From Polyangium sp. y55x31 (GTDB lineage: Bacteria; Myxococcota_A; Polyangia; Polyangiales; Polyangiaceae): 64,000 nucleotides of DNA. The notes under the pieces are model-generated. The model was not told the DNA's origin, made no database searches, and saw nothing but the letters and a program-made list of their open reading frames with translations. The translations under genes were made by a program, and so were the position numbers. Where the stretch lies: contig NZ_JARZHG010000026.1 in assembly GCF_029946505.1 (NCBI RefSeq), positions 105,234 through 169,233 on the forward strand, written 5' to 3'. Below, piece by piece: positions 48,486-56,920 of the stretch (the stretch's first letter is position 1; each line of letters opens with the position of its first letter).

Positions 48486-49315
48486 AATCGTTTGTCGTGG
48501 CCAGAGATCTCCTGCGCGAGGCGGCGTCGCGGCGCTGGTTCCTCGCGCTCGGTCTGGGGATCACCCTGGGGCTCGTGGTGATCGGTTTGTCCTTGCGGAT
48601 GGATGTCGTCGACGGGGCGCTCGCGGCGACGCGGTTTTTCGGCAAATCGGTGAACACGCAGATCCGCGCGGCCGACGTGGCCCTGCGGCCGGTGTTCATC
48701 GCGTCGTCGTATCTGATTTTTTATGGGGGCCTGCTCTTCGGCGTGGTCGCGTGCGCCGATTTCGGCCCGAGCCTGCTCGCGCCGGGGCGGATCGAGCACC
48801 TCCTTTCCTTGCCGGTGCGGCGGTTCGAGCTCATCGTGGGTACGTTCCTCGGCGTGCTCGCGCTCGCGCTGCTCGGGGCACTTTATGGAGCGGGCGGGCT
48901 CGTCTTGATCTTCGGCGTGAAGACGGGCGTGTATTCTGGAAGGCTCATCGTCTCGGCATTGCTCGCCAGCGTCACGTTTTCGGCCATTTACGGGGCGATG
49001 TTGACGGTCGCGATCGCGGCTCGCAGCGCGGCGCTCTCGGCGGCGTCCGGGGGCGCTCTGGTCCTGCTCGGGATCGTGGCCGGGGAGCGGGAGCGGATCG
49101 CGGAGTTTTTTGATCCGGGGATCTCGCGCTCGATCTTTCGAGGGCTCACCCTGTTTTTGCCGCGGGTCTCGTCGCTCGCGCGTTCGGCCGCGGATATCGC
49201 GGGCTCCGAGCCCGTGGATGCGGCCGCGCTGACGAGCTTGCTCCTCGGGCTCGTGGTCTTCGGCCTCGCGGCGCTCTCGCTCGGCATTCATCTCTTCGAA
49301 CGGAAGGATTTCTGA
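48482..49315 (+). CDS. ABC-2-type transporter permease
   Basis: A 277-residue membrane protein with about six transmembrane helices and an ABC-2 type layout (long first helix near 18-40, paired helices to the C-terminus). GTG 48482 overlaps the ATPase stop, and its TGA overlaps the next ATG (TGATG), so the three genes are translationally coupled. NosY/CcmB-like permeases are the closest general type. Substrate unknown. Confidence 0.85.
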   Translation: MKSFVVARDLLREAASRRWFLALGLGITLGLVVIGLSLRMDVVDGALAATRFFGKSVNTQIRAADVALRPVFIASSYLIFYGGLLFGVVACADFGPSLLAPGRIEHLLSLPVRRFELIVGTFLGVLALALLGALYGAGGLVLIFGVKTGVYSGRLIVSALLASVTFSAIYGAMLTVAIAARSAALSAASGGALVLLGIVAGERERIAEFFDPGISRSIFRGLTLFLPRVSSLARSAADIAGSEPVDAAALTSLLLGLVVFGLAALSLGIHLFERKDF

Positions 49316-50397
49316 TGAGGATGAGACGGGTGGCCTGGCTCGTCGCGTTCGCCGCGCTCCTCGGGCTGTCGGCGTTCTTGATGTCGCGGGGGGACAAACC
49401 CAAGAAGCCCGAGCGGGTGCTCAAAGCCGAGTTTCCGCGGTTCCCGAAGCCCTGGGAAGAGGAGCGCAACCGGAAACGGAGGACCTTGCCGCCCGCGGCG
49501 CCGAAGCCCGGGGAGGAGGAGGGCGTCCAGCGGAAGCGGGATCCGCTGCTCGTGGCGCTGCCGACCGAGAAGGGCAAGAGCTCGGTGGTGTTCGAGGTCT
49601 CGGCGCTGAAGGAGTCGCCGATCGGGCAGATCTGGCTCGATTGCATGCTGGACGAGCAAGCCGAGAATCAGCGCCGCGGGCGCGGCCGGGACATGTTCAA
49701 GGAGCAGTTCGGGATCGACCTTTTGAAGGACGTCGATCGGATCGCGATGTCGTCGAGCAAGGTGGCGATCCTGTCGGTCGCGGAGGGCGCGGCGAAGTTC
49801 GACAGGAGCGGCTGGCCGAAGCGCTCGTTCGGCGAAAAAGGCGCGATCTGGGAGGACGCGGCGGGCCGCGGGGTGTTCGCGACGTGGGGGGACGAGATCG
49901 TCCTCGCCGGGGCGAACGTGAAGGAGATCGAGGCGGCGATCGAGAGGCTCGAATCGAAGAGCCCGTCGCGGGAGCAGACGATCCCGGAATGGTCGGTGTA
50001 CGGCGACATTTTCGGGGTGATCTCGCCCGAGGAGCTCGCGGACATGTTGCCGGCGGAGCAGGGCGAGATCGCCGCGAGGATCCGGGCCGCGATCGACCGC
50101 GTGGATCTGCACGTGGACACGTCGGAGGACGTGGCCATCGTGGCGGACGTGAATGGTTCGAACCCGGAGGAAGTGAGGGATCTGGCGAAATCGATGGGCG
50201 CGGCCTTGAGCCTGGCGCGCGCCGGCGCCGAGGACGAGGGCGACGACCGGCTGCGGGAGCTGCTCGATTACGCGACGATCAAGCCGCGGGACGGGCGATT
50301 CACGCTGGACGTGGCGCTGCCGCTCGACGTGCTCAAGGAAATGGGGCCGTGTCGCAAGCGAGATGCGGCGCCGCCGTCCCCTGCATCATCGCAGTGA
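49315..50397 (+). CDS. Membrane-anchored accessory protein of the ABC operon
   Basis: A 360-residue protein with one N-terminal membrane helix (about 5-24), a charged Pro/Lys/Glu-rich linker to about 80, and a soluble alpha/beta domain. I recognise no family. Strict coupling to the permease start suggests it works with the transporter, perhaps as a periplasmic binding or adaptor component. Its end overlaps the convergent HEAT gene by 12 bases. Confidence 0.7.
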   Translation: MRMRRVAWLVAFAALLGLSAFLMSRGDKPKKPERVLKAEFPRFPKPWEEERNRKRRTLPPAAPKPGEEEGVQRKRDPLLVALPTEKGKSSVVFEVSALKESPIGQIWLDCMLDEQAENQRRGRGRDMFKEQFGIDLLKDVDRIAMSSSKVAILSVAEGAAKFDRSGWPKRSFGEKGAIWEDAAGRGVFATWGDEIVLAGANVKEIEAAIERLESKSPSREQTIPEWSVYGDIFGVISPEELADMLPAEQGEIAARIRAAIDRVDLHVDTSEDVAIVADVNGSNPEEVRDLAKSMGAALSLARAGAEDEGDDRLRELLDYATIKPRDGRFTLDVALPLDVLKEMGPCRKRDAAPPSPASSQ

Positions 50398-52035
50398 GCG
50401 GAAGGGCGACCAGGAGGTGCACCGTCCACCGTCGCGGATGGTGATTTCCTGGCGGCGCGCGGAGGGCGTGAGCGGCGCGCCCTCCAATTCGGCGAGGGCC
50501 ACGGAGAGCGCGGCCTCGATGACGTCGAGCGCGGCGTTGCTCGGGGCGAGCAGGTGGCCACGAAGGAGGACCGTGGTGGCTTCGCGGCCGAAGACGCAGC
50601 CGAGGGCGATCGCGGCTTGCTCGGCGGCCGGCGTATGGCCCGTGAGCTCCTCCGTAGCGTGCTCTTCGAGGAGCGCGCGCTCGAAAAGATCAAAATGGTC
50701 CCGGGCCTCGGGGAGCCCTCCGAGGAGCATCAGGGCCTGGGCGCGCAGCTTTCCCTCGGCCGAGGACCGGGCCGTATCCACGAGTGTTTGGACGAGCCCC
50801 GCATGGCGGCGACGCGCGAGCATGCCCGTGACGCGTAGGCGCACGAAAGGATCGGGGTCTTCGGCGAGGCGTTCGAGCGAGGCGCGGAAGGCGGGGCGAT
50901 CCTCGCCGACGGCGTCGAGTACGTCGAGGGCGAGGTAGCGGGCCTCGGGGTCCGGGAAATGCAGCGCGGCGAGGAGCGCGGGCCTGTCACGCGTATCGGG
51001 GTTTTTCGCGATCTCGCGGAGGAGCGCGCGGGCGAGGTCGAGGTTTTCCGGAGCGGCGCCGTGCTGTTCGAGATACTCGGCGGCGACGCGCCTCTGGCGT
51101 CGATGGAGGACGAGGCCGAGATCGGCGCGTACCATTTCGTGGAGGCGCGCGTGGGCGAGCAGGTCGGCTGCAATCGCGGGGCCCTCCTCGTCCTCGATCA
51201 GGAAGGCGATCGCTCCACGATGACGATACAGGTCGCCGAGCTCGTGGAGGGGGACGGCGAGGAGGGCCTTTCGTGCGGCCTCTCGGAGCTCCGCGAGCTT
51301 GAAGAAACGCAATAGGTCGCGGCGCGGGAGCAAGAGGGCCGCGGCGGCTTCGGCGCGTGTCTCGTCGTCGAGGCGATCGGCGAGCTCGGGAAAGAAGAGG
51401 ATCGTATCGAAGAGATTGGCGTCCCGTGGACGGGCGCGGTGATGCGCCGCGAGCACGTCGAGCGCCTCCGGGTAGTCGCCGGCCAGCAAGAGCGAGAGCG
51501 AGACGTCCTCTTCGTCGGGCGACCGCTGCGCCACGTCCTCGAGCCAGCGCGAAACGAGCCAGGCTTCGAGCTCCGAGCAAGGTTTGTCCGCGAGCGAGCC
51601 CATCGACGCGAGCGCCGCCACGCGCGCCTTCGGGCTCGCCCGATCGAGGCGCGCGAGCAGGTCCGCCCGGCGTGCGCCGCTCCGGGCGAAAGGGACGATC
51701 TCGACGAGCGGCGGGGTCGTGCGGAGGCGAGCGCCACACGCGAGTGGCGCGGAGGGTTCGTCCGTGAAGAGCTCATCGAGCAGGCGCGCGAGGGTTTCGT
51801 CGGACAAACCTGCCGAGGCCCGCGCGAGGGCGCGGAGCGCGTGGACGCGATGCCAAAAGCGACGCTCGGGATCGGCCGCGATCCGCGTCAGCGCGGCCGC
51901 GAGCGACGGCGGCGCGAGGAAGGCCACGAGGCGCGCCGCGTTGTCGCCCACGCGGCCCGGCAGGTCGAGCCACGGGAGGATTCGTTCGCCAACCTCTTCA
52001 CGAGAGGTCCAGCACAGAGAGGAAACGTCGAACAC
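50386..52035 (-). CDS. HEAT-repeat protein
   Basis: A 549-residue protein built of helical pairs of about 35-40 residues with HEAT-like cores such as ARVAALASMG and DPFVRLRVTGMLARRRHAG. No enzymatic motif, signal peptide or membrane helix is visible, so it should be a cytoplasmic scaffold. The start is GTG 52035, with no strong ribosome site nearby. HEAT proteins of this size are common in myxobacteria without assigned roles. Confidence 0.75.
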   Translation of the reverse strand: MFDVSSLCWTSREEVGERILPWLDLPGRVGDNAARLVAFLAPPSLAAALTRIAADPERRFWHRVHALRALARASAGLSDETLARLLDELFTDEPSAPLACGARLRTTPPLVEIVPFARSGARRADLLARLDRASPKARVAALASMGSLADKPCSELEAWLVSRWLEDVAQRSPDEEDVSLSLLLAGDYPEALDVLAAHHRARPRDANLFDTILFFPELADRLDDETRAEAAAALLLPRRDLLRFFKLAELREAARKALLAVPLHELGDLYRHRGAIAFLIEDEEGPAIAADLLAHARLHEMVRADLGLVLHRRQRRVAAEYLEQHGAAPENLDLARALLREIAKNPDTRDRPALLAALHFPDPEARYLALDVLDAVGEDRPAFRASLERLAEDPDPFVRLRVTGMLARRRHAGLVQTLVDTARSSAEGKLRAQALMLLGGLPEARDHFDLFERALLEEHATEELTGHTPAAEQAAIALGCVFGREATTVLLRGHLLAPSNAALDVIEAALSVALAELEGAPLTPSARRQEITIRDGGRCTSWSPFRSLR

Positions 52036-52222
52036 GCGAGGTGCCTGTGGTCACCGGAGCACCATACCGGGAGCCACCTGGGCCTCGGGCCGGGCTCGAT
52101 GTTCAGGCGTATCACGGTGCCGGGCGACACGCGAACCCTTGACGCACGAGCGCGTCATGCGTGAGCCGTGCTCGCCAAGGGGTTCGCTTGACGCCCCATG
52201 CTCACCCTGGGATCCTCCGGCC

Positions 52223-53761
52223 ATGTCCCGCCGCTTCAACACGGCTGGCCCGAACGATCCGGCGCGCCACCACACGGTCCCCGCGCTGTCCCGTGTCCCC
52301 GGCGTCCGGGAAATCATCGAGCAGGGCAGTTACTTCAACCTCCACGCCCCCCGGCAGACCGGGAAGACGACCGCGCTGCTCGACCTCGCCTCCGTGCTGA
52401 ACCGTGAAGGCAAGTACGTCGCCGCGGTGCTCTCGCTCGAGCCCGGCGCCGCGCTGACGAGCATCGACACGGCCGAGCTCGCGATGCTCGACTCGTGGCG
52501 TTACGACCTCGCCGCCTACCTGCCCGCCGACGTCTCGGTCCCGCGCTGGCCCGACGCGCCCCAGGGAAACCGCATCGGCGCCGCGCTCTCGGCGTTCTCC
52601 CAGGAGGCGCCGCGGCCGCTCGTCATCCTCCTCGACGGCCTCGACAGCCTTTCGCGCGAGGTGCGCATCTCGCTGGTCCGGCAGATCCGCGCCGGCAAGC
52701 CGCGCCGCCCGCGCGCCTTCCCCTGGTCGATCGGCTTCGCCTCGGTCCGCGAGCCCCGCGAGCTCGACGCAGGCCAGGCGCCTTCGAGCACCCGCGGCCC
52801 CGCGAGCTCGACCGGCCTCGATGCCGAACTCCTGCCGCTGCAAGGTTTTACGCGCAGCGACGTGGAGACGTTGCTGCAAGGGCTCGAAGAGCGGACGGGG
52901 CTCGAGCTCTTGCCCGGCGCGGTCGATCGCGTCCACGAGCTCACCCAGGGACATCCGTTCCTCGTGAACGCGCTCGCGCAGCGGATCATCGAGGGCTCGG
53001 ACGGTCGCAAGGGCCCGCTGACGGCGGTGGACATCGAGCGGGCGAAGGATCTCTTGCTCGACCGGCGCGGCGGCCTGCTCGATGAGATCGGCGATCGCAT
53101 GCGCGACGCAAAACTGCGGGCGGCGCTCGAGCAGATCCTCGCGGAAGCGCCACGCGAGCCGGCGGCCGAGGACTTGCGGGTCGGCTTTGATCTCGGGCTC
53201 GTGAAGCGCCTGCCCGATGGAACCATCGCCCTGGCGAACCCGATCTTCCACGCGCTCGTCGCGCGCCTCCTGCCGGGCGCGGTGCGATCGGTGTTCCCGG
53301 TCGGACAGCCCGCGTGGGTCGGGCCCGATGGGCGGCTCGACGCGGACCGGCTGCTCGAAGCGTTCCTCGATTTCTGGCGGCGTCACGGCGACGCGCTCTT
53401 CTCCAGCGCGCCTTACGGCGAGCTCTCGCCGCTCGTGCTCACGGCGTTCTTGAACCGCGTCGTGAAGAGCGGCGGTCTCATCGAGCGGGTCTACGCGATC
53501 GGCCGCGGCCGCATGGACGTGTGCATCCGTCAGGGCGGGGCCGCGGTCGCGCTCGTGGTGAAGGTGCGTCGTGATCGCGACCCGGATCCGATCCCCGAGG
53601 GGCTCGTGCAGGTCGACGAGGCGCTCGCGCGGCTCGGCATCGACAACGGCTGGCTCGTGGTGTTCGATCGGCGCAAGGGCGTCTCGCCCGTCTCGCAGCG
53701 GCTCGGCGCCGCGAAAGAGAAGACGCCTGCCGGACGCGAGATCGTGCTCGTCCGGGCGTGA
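52223..53761 (+). CDS. AAA_35-like ATPase with degenerate PD-(D/E)XK C-terminus
   Basis: A 512-residue protein. The N-terminal half matches the AAA_35-type NTPase pattern: YFNLHAPRQTGKTTALLDL with Walker A near 42-50 (G47-K48-T49) and Walker B LVILLDGLDSL near 135. The C-terminal about 100 residues resemble the DUF1703-like nuclease fold, with the conserved GRGRMDV Asp and a Lys in LVVKVRRD, but the expected Glu before that Lys is Val. Related proteins have been seen in mobile and defence contexts; no such neighbours are evident here. ATG 52223 begins the recognised homology; the longer open frame upstream overlaps the HEAT gene on the other strand. Confidence 0.75.
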   Translation: MSRRFNTAGPNDPARHHTVPALSRVPGVREIIEQGSYFNLHAPRQTGKTTALLDLASVLNREGKYVAAVLSLEPGAALTSIDTAELAMLDSWRYDLAAYLPADVSVPRWPDAPQGNRIGAALSAFSQEAPRPLVILLDGLDSLSREVRISLVRQIRAGKPRRPRAFPWSIGFASVREPRELDAGQAPSSTRGPASSTGLDAELLPLQGFTRSDVETLLQGLEERTGLELLPGAVDRVHELTQGHPFLVNALAQRIIEGSDGRKGPLTAVDIERAKDLLLDRRGGLLDEIGDRMRDAKLRAALEQILAEAPREPAAEDLRVGFDLGLVKRLPDGTIALANPIFHALVARLLPGAVRSVFPVGQPAWVGPDGRLDADRLLEAFLDFWRRHGDALFSSAPYGELSPLVLTAFLNRVVKSGGLIERVYAIGRGRMDVCIRQGGAAVALVVKVRRDRDPDPIPEGLVQVDEALARLGIDNGWLVVFDRRKGVSPVSQRLGAAKEKTPAGREIVLVRA

Positions 53762-53784
53762 TCCGTCGCCGAGGTTTTCTCGTC

Positions 53785-54576
53785 TCAGGATTTGAAGCGC
53801 AGGAAGTCGCCGAGGATCGCGGCGAACTCGTGCGGGCGCTCGACGAAGGGCGACGGGCCCGCGTCGGGCATCTCGGCGACGACGACACGCGCCTCGGCGA
53901 GGCGCGAGAGCGATCGTTGCGAGACCGCGCCGCGGCTGCCCGTGACGAAGAGCGCCGGCACGGACAGACGCGCGAGCCGCCACGCGAGCGAGCCCTCCTC
54001 GGCGAGCGTCACGAGCTCACGTCCCCACGCGTGAAGCAGGCGCGCGTCGCAGGGAACGCGGCCCGGATCCTCGGCCGTCGTCGTGCCCCGCGAGGCGCGC
54101 CTCACCGCGTCGCGCAGCGCGCTGATCCCCGGTCCGCCGAGGTCGGCGAGGGTCAGCTCCGCGGCGGGACGGAAGCTCGCGCAGTCGTCGATGGTCTTCG
54201 GGCCGTCGATGTCCACGACGGCGCGGACGAGGCCCGGGTGGCGCTCGGCGATGAGCATGGCGAGCGTCCCGCCGAGGCCGTGTCCGATGAGCCCGACGCG
54301 CTCGCCGAAGCGACTCGCGAGCCATCGGGCGAAGTGATCGGCGAACGCCGTGAGCGGCGCGGGCCGCGGGGCCGGGATGCTCCGGCCGTGCCCGGGAAGA
54401 TCGGGCACGACGTGCCTGTGCGAGGCGAGCCGCGCGTGCAGCGCGACCGCCTCGAACACGAGCCCGTGTCCGGCGAGCCCGTGCAGGTACACGAGCGGGG
54501 TGCCCCGCGCGGACGGGTGATAATCCCGGACGAACATCCCTGCATCCACCCCGTGCGCCACATCGACCGACAACAT
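53785..54576 (-). CDS. Alpha/beta hydrolase-fold protein lacking Ser and Asp of the triad
   Basis: A 263-residue alpha/beta hydrolase. The strand-turn elements are typical: LVYLHGLAGHG (oxyanion region), LIGHGLGG (nucleophile elbow) and a C-terminal His in ERPHEFAAIL near 249. The elbow normally reads GHSxGG; here the Ser is Gly100. The usual acid after the sixth strand (GSRD) reads GSRG near 213. Only His of the triad is left, so ordinary esterase chemistry is unlikely; a binding or sensing role is possible. GGAGGGGG lies before ATG 54576. It is divergent from the XRE gene. Confidence 0.8.
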   Translation of the reverse strand: MLSVDVAHGVDAGMFVRDYHPSARGTPLVYLHGLAGHGLVFEAVALHARLASHRHVVPDLPGHGRSIPAPRPAPLTAFADHFARWLASRFGERVGLIGHGLGGTLAMLIAERHPGLVRAVVDIDGPKTIDDCASFRPAAELTLADLGGPGISALRDAVRRASRGTTTAEDPGRVPCDARLLHAWGRELVTLAEEGSLAWRLARLSVPALFVTGSRGAVSQRSLSRLAEARVVVAEMPDAGPSPFVERPHEFAAILGDFLRFKS

Positions 54577-54879
54577 CCGTCCCCCTCCTCGAACGCAGCG
54601 GTCGGCCCCGAGCCCTCCCCAGGAAAGCCCCGAACCGGTCCGCCCGAACCACCGACTTCTCGTCTTGCCCGATCCCTGCCTGGCCGGAAGGCCCACGGGT
54701 CCTCCGGCTCGTTCGCGCTTTCCCAATGGATGCGCGAGGTGGCTCTCCGGGCGCGCACCTGTCGCCGAAAGCCGCAGGAAAGCGCGGTCGGATCGGGACG
54801 TACGGGGCGGCGTTTCGGCCCTGCGCGGAAGTTTGTCTAGGAAAACCAGTCCGTGCGCGACTTTGGGTACCGTGCCCAC
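54577..54879. other. Divergent promoter region (303 bases)
   Basis: This gap lies between the inactive-looking hydrolase and the XRE gene. Apart from the TACCGT element at 54868 and the hydrolase ribosome site, I see no clear motif. Confidence 0.4.
54868..54873 (+). promoter_or_regulatory. Candidate -10 element (TACCGT), leaderless start
   Basis: TACCGT lies exactly 6 bases before ATG 54880 and supports that start over GTG 54853. Confidence 0.4.
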
Positions 54880-55308
54880 ATGCCGCGACGACGCGAGCCC
54901 GATCCGTTTGCTCTCCAAGTTGGTGTCCGCATCAGGCAGCTCCGCGAGGAGCAGGGCCTCACGATGGAGAAGCTCGCCTTCGAGAGCGAGCTCGGCTCGA
55001 AGGGACACCTGTCGAACCTGGAGCGAGGGCTCGCGAGGCCCACGATCCACACGCTGAAGGTCCTCGCGGAGCGGCTGGAGGTCGACGTGCTCGACCTCCT
55101 CACGTTCCCCGATCAAGGCGATCGTCAGAAGCTCGTGGACCTGACGCGCCACCTCGGACGCGGGACGATCCGCAAGCTGCTCAAGGACATCTTGCAGGAC
55201 ATGGGGCCGCTCGAGTCCACGAAGGAAGCCGCGGCGCCTCCGCCGAAGAAGGCCGCCAAGCGGAAGAGCGCGCCCGCGAAAGCGCGGAAGAAAAAGCGCT
55301 CGTCGTGA
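54880..55308 (+). CDS. XRE-family transcription regulator with basic tail
   Basis: A 142-residue protein. A Cro/C1-type helix-turn-helix occupies about 12-70 (IRQLREEQGLTMEKLAFESE, then ERGLARPTIHTLKVLAERL). The C-terminal about 30 residues are Ala/Pro/Lys/Arg-rich (KKAAKRKSAPAKARKKKR), a histone-H1-like tail that could add non-specific DNA binding. ATG 54880 is favoured by a TACCGT hexamer 6 bases upstream. A strong hairpin lies about 150 bases after its stop. Confidence 0.85.
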   Translation: MPRRREPDPFALQVGVRIRQLREEQGLTMEKLAFESELGSKGHLSNLERGLARPTIHTLKVLAERLEVDVLDLLTFPDQGDRQKLVDLTRHLGRGTIRKLLKDILQDMGPLESTKEAAAPPPKKAAKRKSAPAKARKKKRSS

Positions 55309-55461
55309 GTCCGTAGGTCGTTGCTGCTCAAACGGATTGGTTCTCCCACGGACGATCCTGCGGCCACGCTCTCCGTCAAGCGATCGGCGCTCGTGTCATC
55401 GGGGTGCGAAGCGCCGTATCCACTTCCATCCCCGCGTGGGCGTGTGGTGCGTAACGCGCTT

Positions 55462-55494
55462 CCGAGGATCGGACGATCTGCGTCCGATCCTCGG
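55462..55494 (+). terminator. Strong intrinsic terminator-like hairpin
   Basis: A perfect 14-bp stem CCGAGGATCGGACG/CGTCCGATCCTCGG with loop ATCTG is followed by GCTTTGCTT. It lies between the XRE and pssA genes and would separate their transcripts. The T-run is weak, as usual in GC-rich genomes. Confidence 0.7.
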
Positions 55495-55525
55495 GCTTTG
55501 CTTGCGTCATCGCGCGCTGCGTCGT

Positions 55526-55531
55526 TACGCT
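55526..55531 (+). promoter_or_regulatory. Candidate -10 element (TACGCT) for pssA
   Basis: TACGCT lies 31 bases before ATG 55563, leaving room for a short leader with GGAGGAAAGG. The same hexamer precedes the tubulin-like and FHA-regulator genes. Confidence 0.35.
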
Positions 55532-55562
55532 CGTCGACCTCATGCGCTGGAGGAAAGGGACG

Positions 55563-56390
55563 ATGGGGAAGGGCATCCGGCTGCGGAAGTTCGAGCTCAA
55601 GAAGACGCTGTTCTTGCTGCCGAACATGATCACGCTGACGAGCATCTTCTGCGGCTTCGACAGCATCCGGACCTCGGCGACGGCGCAAGGCGAGGCGGAC
55701 TTCTACCGCGCCGCGTTGCTCATCGTCTTCGCGATGTTCTTCGACACGCTCGACGGCCGCGTCGCGCGCGCGACGAAGACGCAGAGCGCGTTTGGTCTCC
55801 AGATCGACTCGCTCGCCGACGTGGTGTCGTTCGGCGTGGCGCCGTCGCTCCTGCTCTACCAGTGGACGCTCCACCGGCTCGGCACGCTCGGGCTCGTGGC
55901 GTCGTTCATGTTCACGGCGTGCGGCGCGATCCGGCTCGCGCGGTTCAACGTGCTCTCGACCGGCGACGACGGCAAACCTTCGAAGCCCTCGAAGTACATC
56001 GTGGGCCTGCCCATCCCGGGCGCCGCGGGCATCCTCGTCTCGCTCGTCGTGGCGAGCCACGCGGCCGGCGGGATCCTCGGGCGCGCCGAGTACACCGTGA
56101 TGATGCTGTTCGTCACGATCGGTTTGTCGATGCTGATGGTGTCGACGATCCGGTTCCGCTCGTTCAAGGACGTGAAGCTGAACGCGCGGACGGCTCTGCT
56201 CGTCGCGTTCATGGTGGGTTCGTCCGTGGCCGTCTCTCTGAAGATGCAGCCGGCGTTCGTGCTCGTGTGGCTGCTCGGCTGCTACGTGACGATGGGGATC
56301 CTCGAGTCGCTCTGGCACCTGCCCCGGCGCCTCCGCGCGAGCTTGCTCGCCAGCGATTCGAACCAGCCTCCGCCCGCGGCCTCGGCCTGA
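55563..56390 (+). CDS. pssA: CDP-diacylglycerol-serine O-phosphatidyltransferase
   Basis: A 275-residue membrane enzyme with about 6-8 helices and the CDP-alcohol phosphotransferase motif D-G-x2-A-R-x8-G-x3-D-x3-D: DTLDGRVARATKTQSAFGLQ followed by IDSLADVVSFG. It makes phosphatidylserine from CDP-diacylglycerol and serine, the first step to phosphatidylethanolamine. GGAGGAAAGG lies 5 bases before ATG 55563; ATG 55542 would place the ribosome site inside the gene. Confidence 0.9.
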   Translation: MGKGIRLRKFELKKTLFLLPNMITLTSIFCGFDSIRTSATAQGEADFYRAALLIVFAMFFDTLDGRVARATKTQSAFGLQIDSLADVVSFGVAPSLLLYQWTLHRLGTLGLVASFMFTACGAIRLARFNVLSTGDDGKPSKPSKYIVGLPIPGAAGILVSLVVASHAAGGILGRAEYTVMMLFVTIGLSMLMVSTIRFRSFKDVKLNARTALLVAFMVGSSVAVSLKMQPAFVLVWLLGCYVTMGILESLWHLPRRLRASLLASDSNQPPPAASA

Positions 56391-56457
56391 ACCCCCGGGC
56401 GTTCGGAACGGCTTTGACTTTGCGGCAGGGCCGAACCATGTAGACTGCGCGCCGTCC

Positions 56458-56853
56458 ATGAAGAATCGCGTATTTTTCCCGCAGGTCGCGCTCGACGAGT
56501 GGCTGGGTGAGGACAGGGTCGACCTCAAGAACGACGAGCTGACGATCAAGAGCGAGGGGCGAAAATACCGCATCATCGAGGCGATCCGCATCCTCAGCGA
56601 GGTCAGCGGCTCGCCCGACAGCCACGAGCTGCTCGGCAAGGTGAAGTCCAAGGCGTTCCTCGCCGAGCTCGGCGCGGAGATCCTGGAGACCTCGATGATC
56701 CTCGGAGACAACGCGTACGACGTCGTGCCGGGGTTCGTGGGCGCGCCGATCGGGACCTTCGCGGACCACCAGCGCGGCGGGCCCCCGTCGCAGACGCGGA
56801 ACCTGACGACCGACGAGGATCTGCTCGCGGCCTTCCTCGCCACGAAGCTCTGA
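56458..56853 (+). CDS. Conserved-looking hypothetical protein
   Basis: A 131-residue soluble protein with no recognised domain. It starts MKNRVFFPQVALDEWLGEDR and ends in a helix (LLAAFLATKL). No signal peptide, membrane helix or Cys is seen. TAGACT lies 11 bases before the ATG with a TTGACT further upstream at 56414, although the 21-base spacing is too long for a standard promoter. It sits between pssA and the haem genes. Confidence 0.65.
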   Translation: MKNRVFFPQVALDEWLGEDRVDLKNDELTIKSEGRKYRIIEAIRILSEVSGSPDSHELLGKVKSKAFLAELGAEILETSMILGDNAYDVVPGFVGAPIGTFADHQRGGPPSQTRNLTTDEDLLAAFLATKL

Positions 56854-56906
56854 CCATTCGAGATCCAAGGACGCGCATCGCGCCTGCCGCCGCACCCAAG
56901 ACGCGC

Positions 56907-56912
56907 TACCTT
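56907..56912 (+). promoter_or_regulatory. Candidate -10 element (TACCTT), leaderless start
   Basis: TACCTT lies 8 bases before ATG 56921, with no ribosome-binding site. Confidence 0.35.
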
Positions 56913-56920
56913 CTCCCGCC

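Noticed and set aside
56414..56446. TTGACT-TAGACT promoter for the gene at 56458
   Set aside because: The spacing of 21 bases is too long for a standard promoter; only the -10-like hexamer is mentioned.
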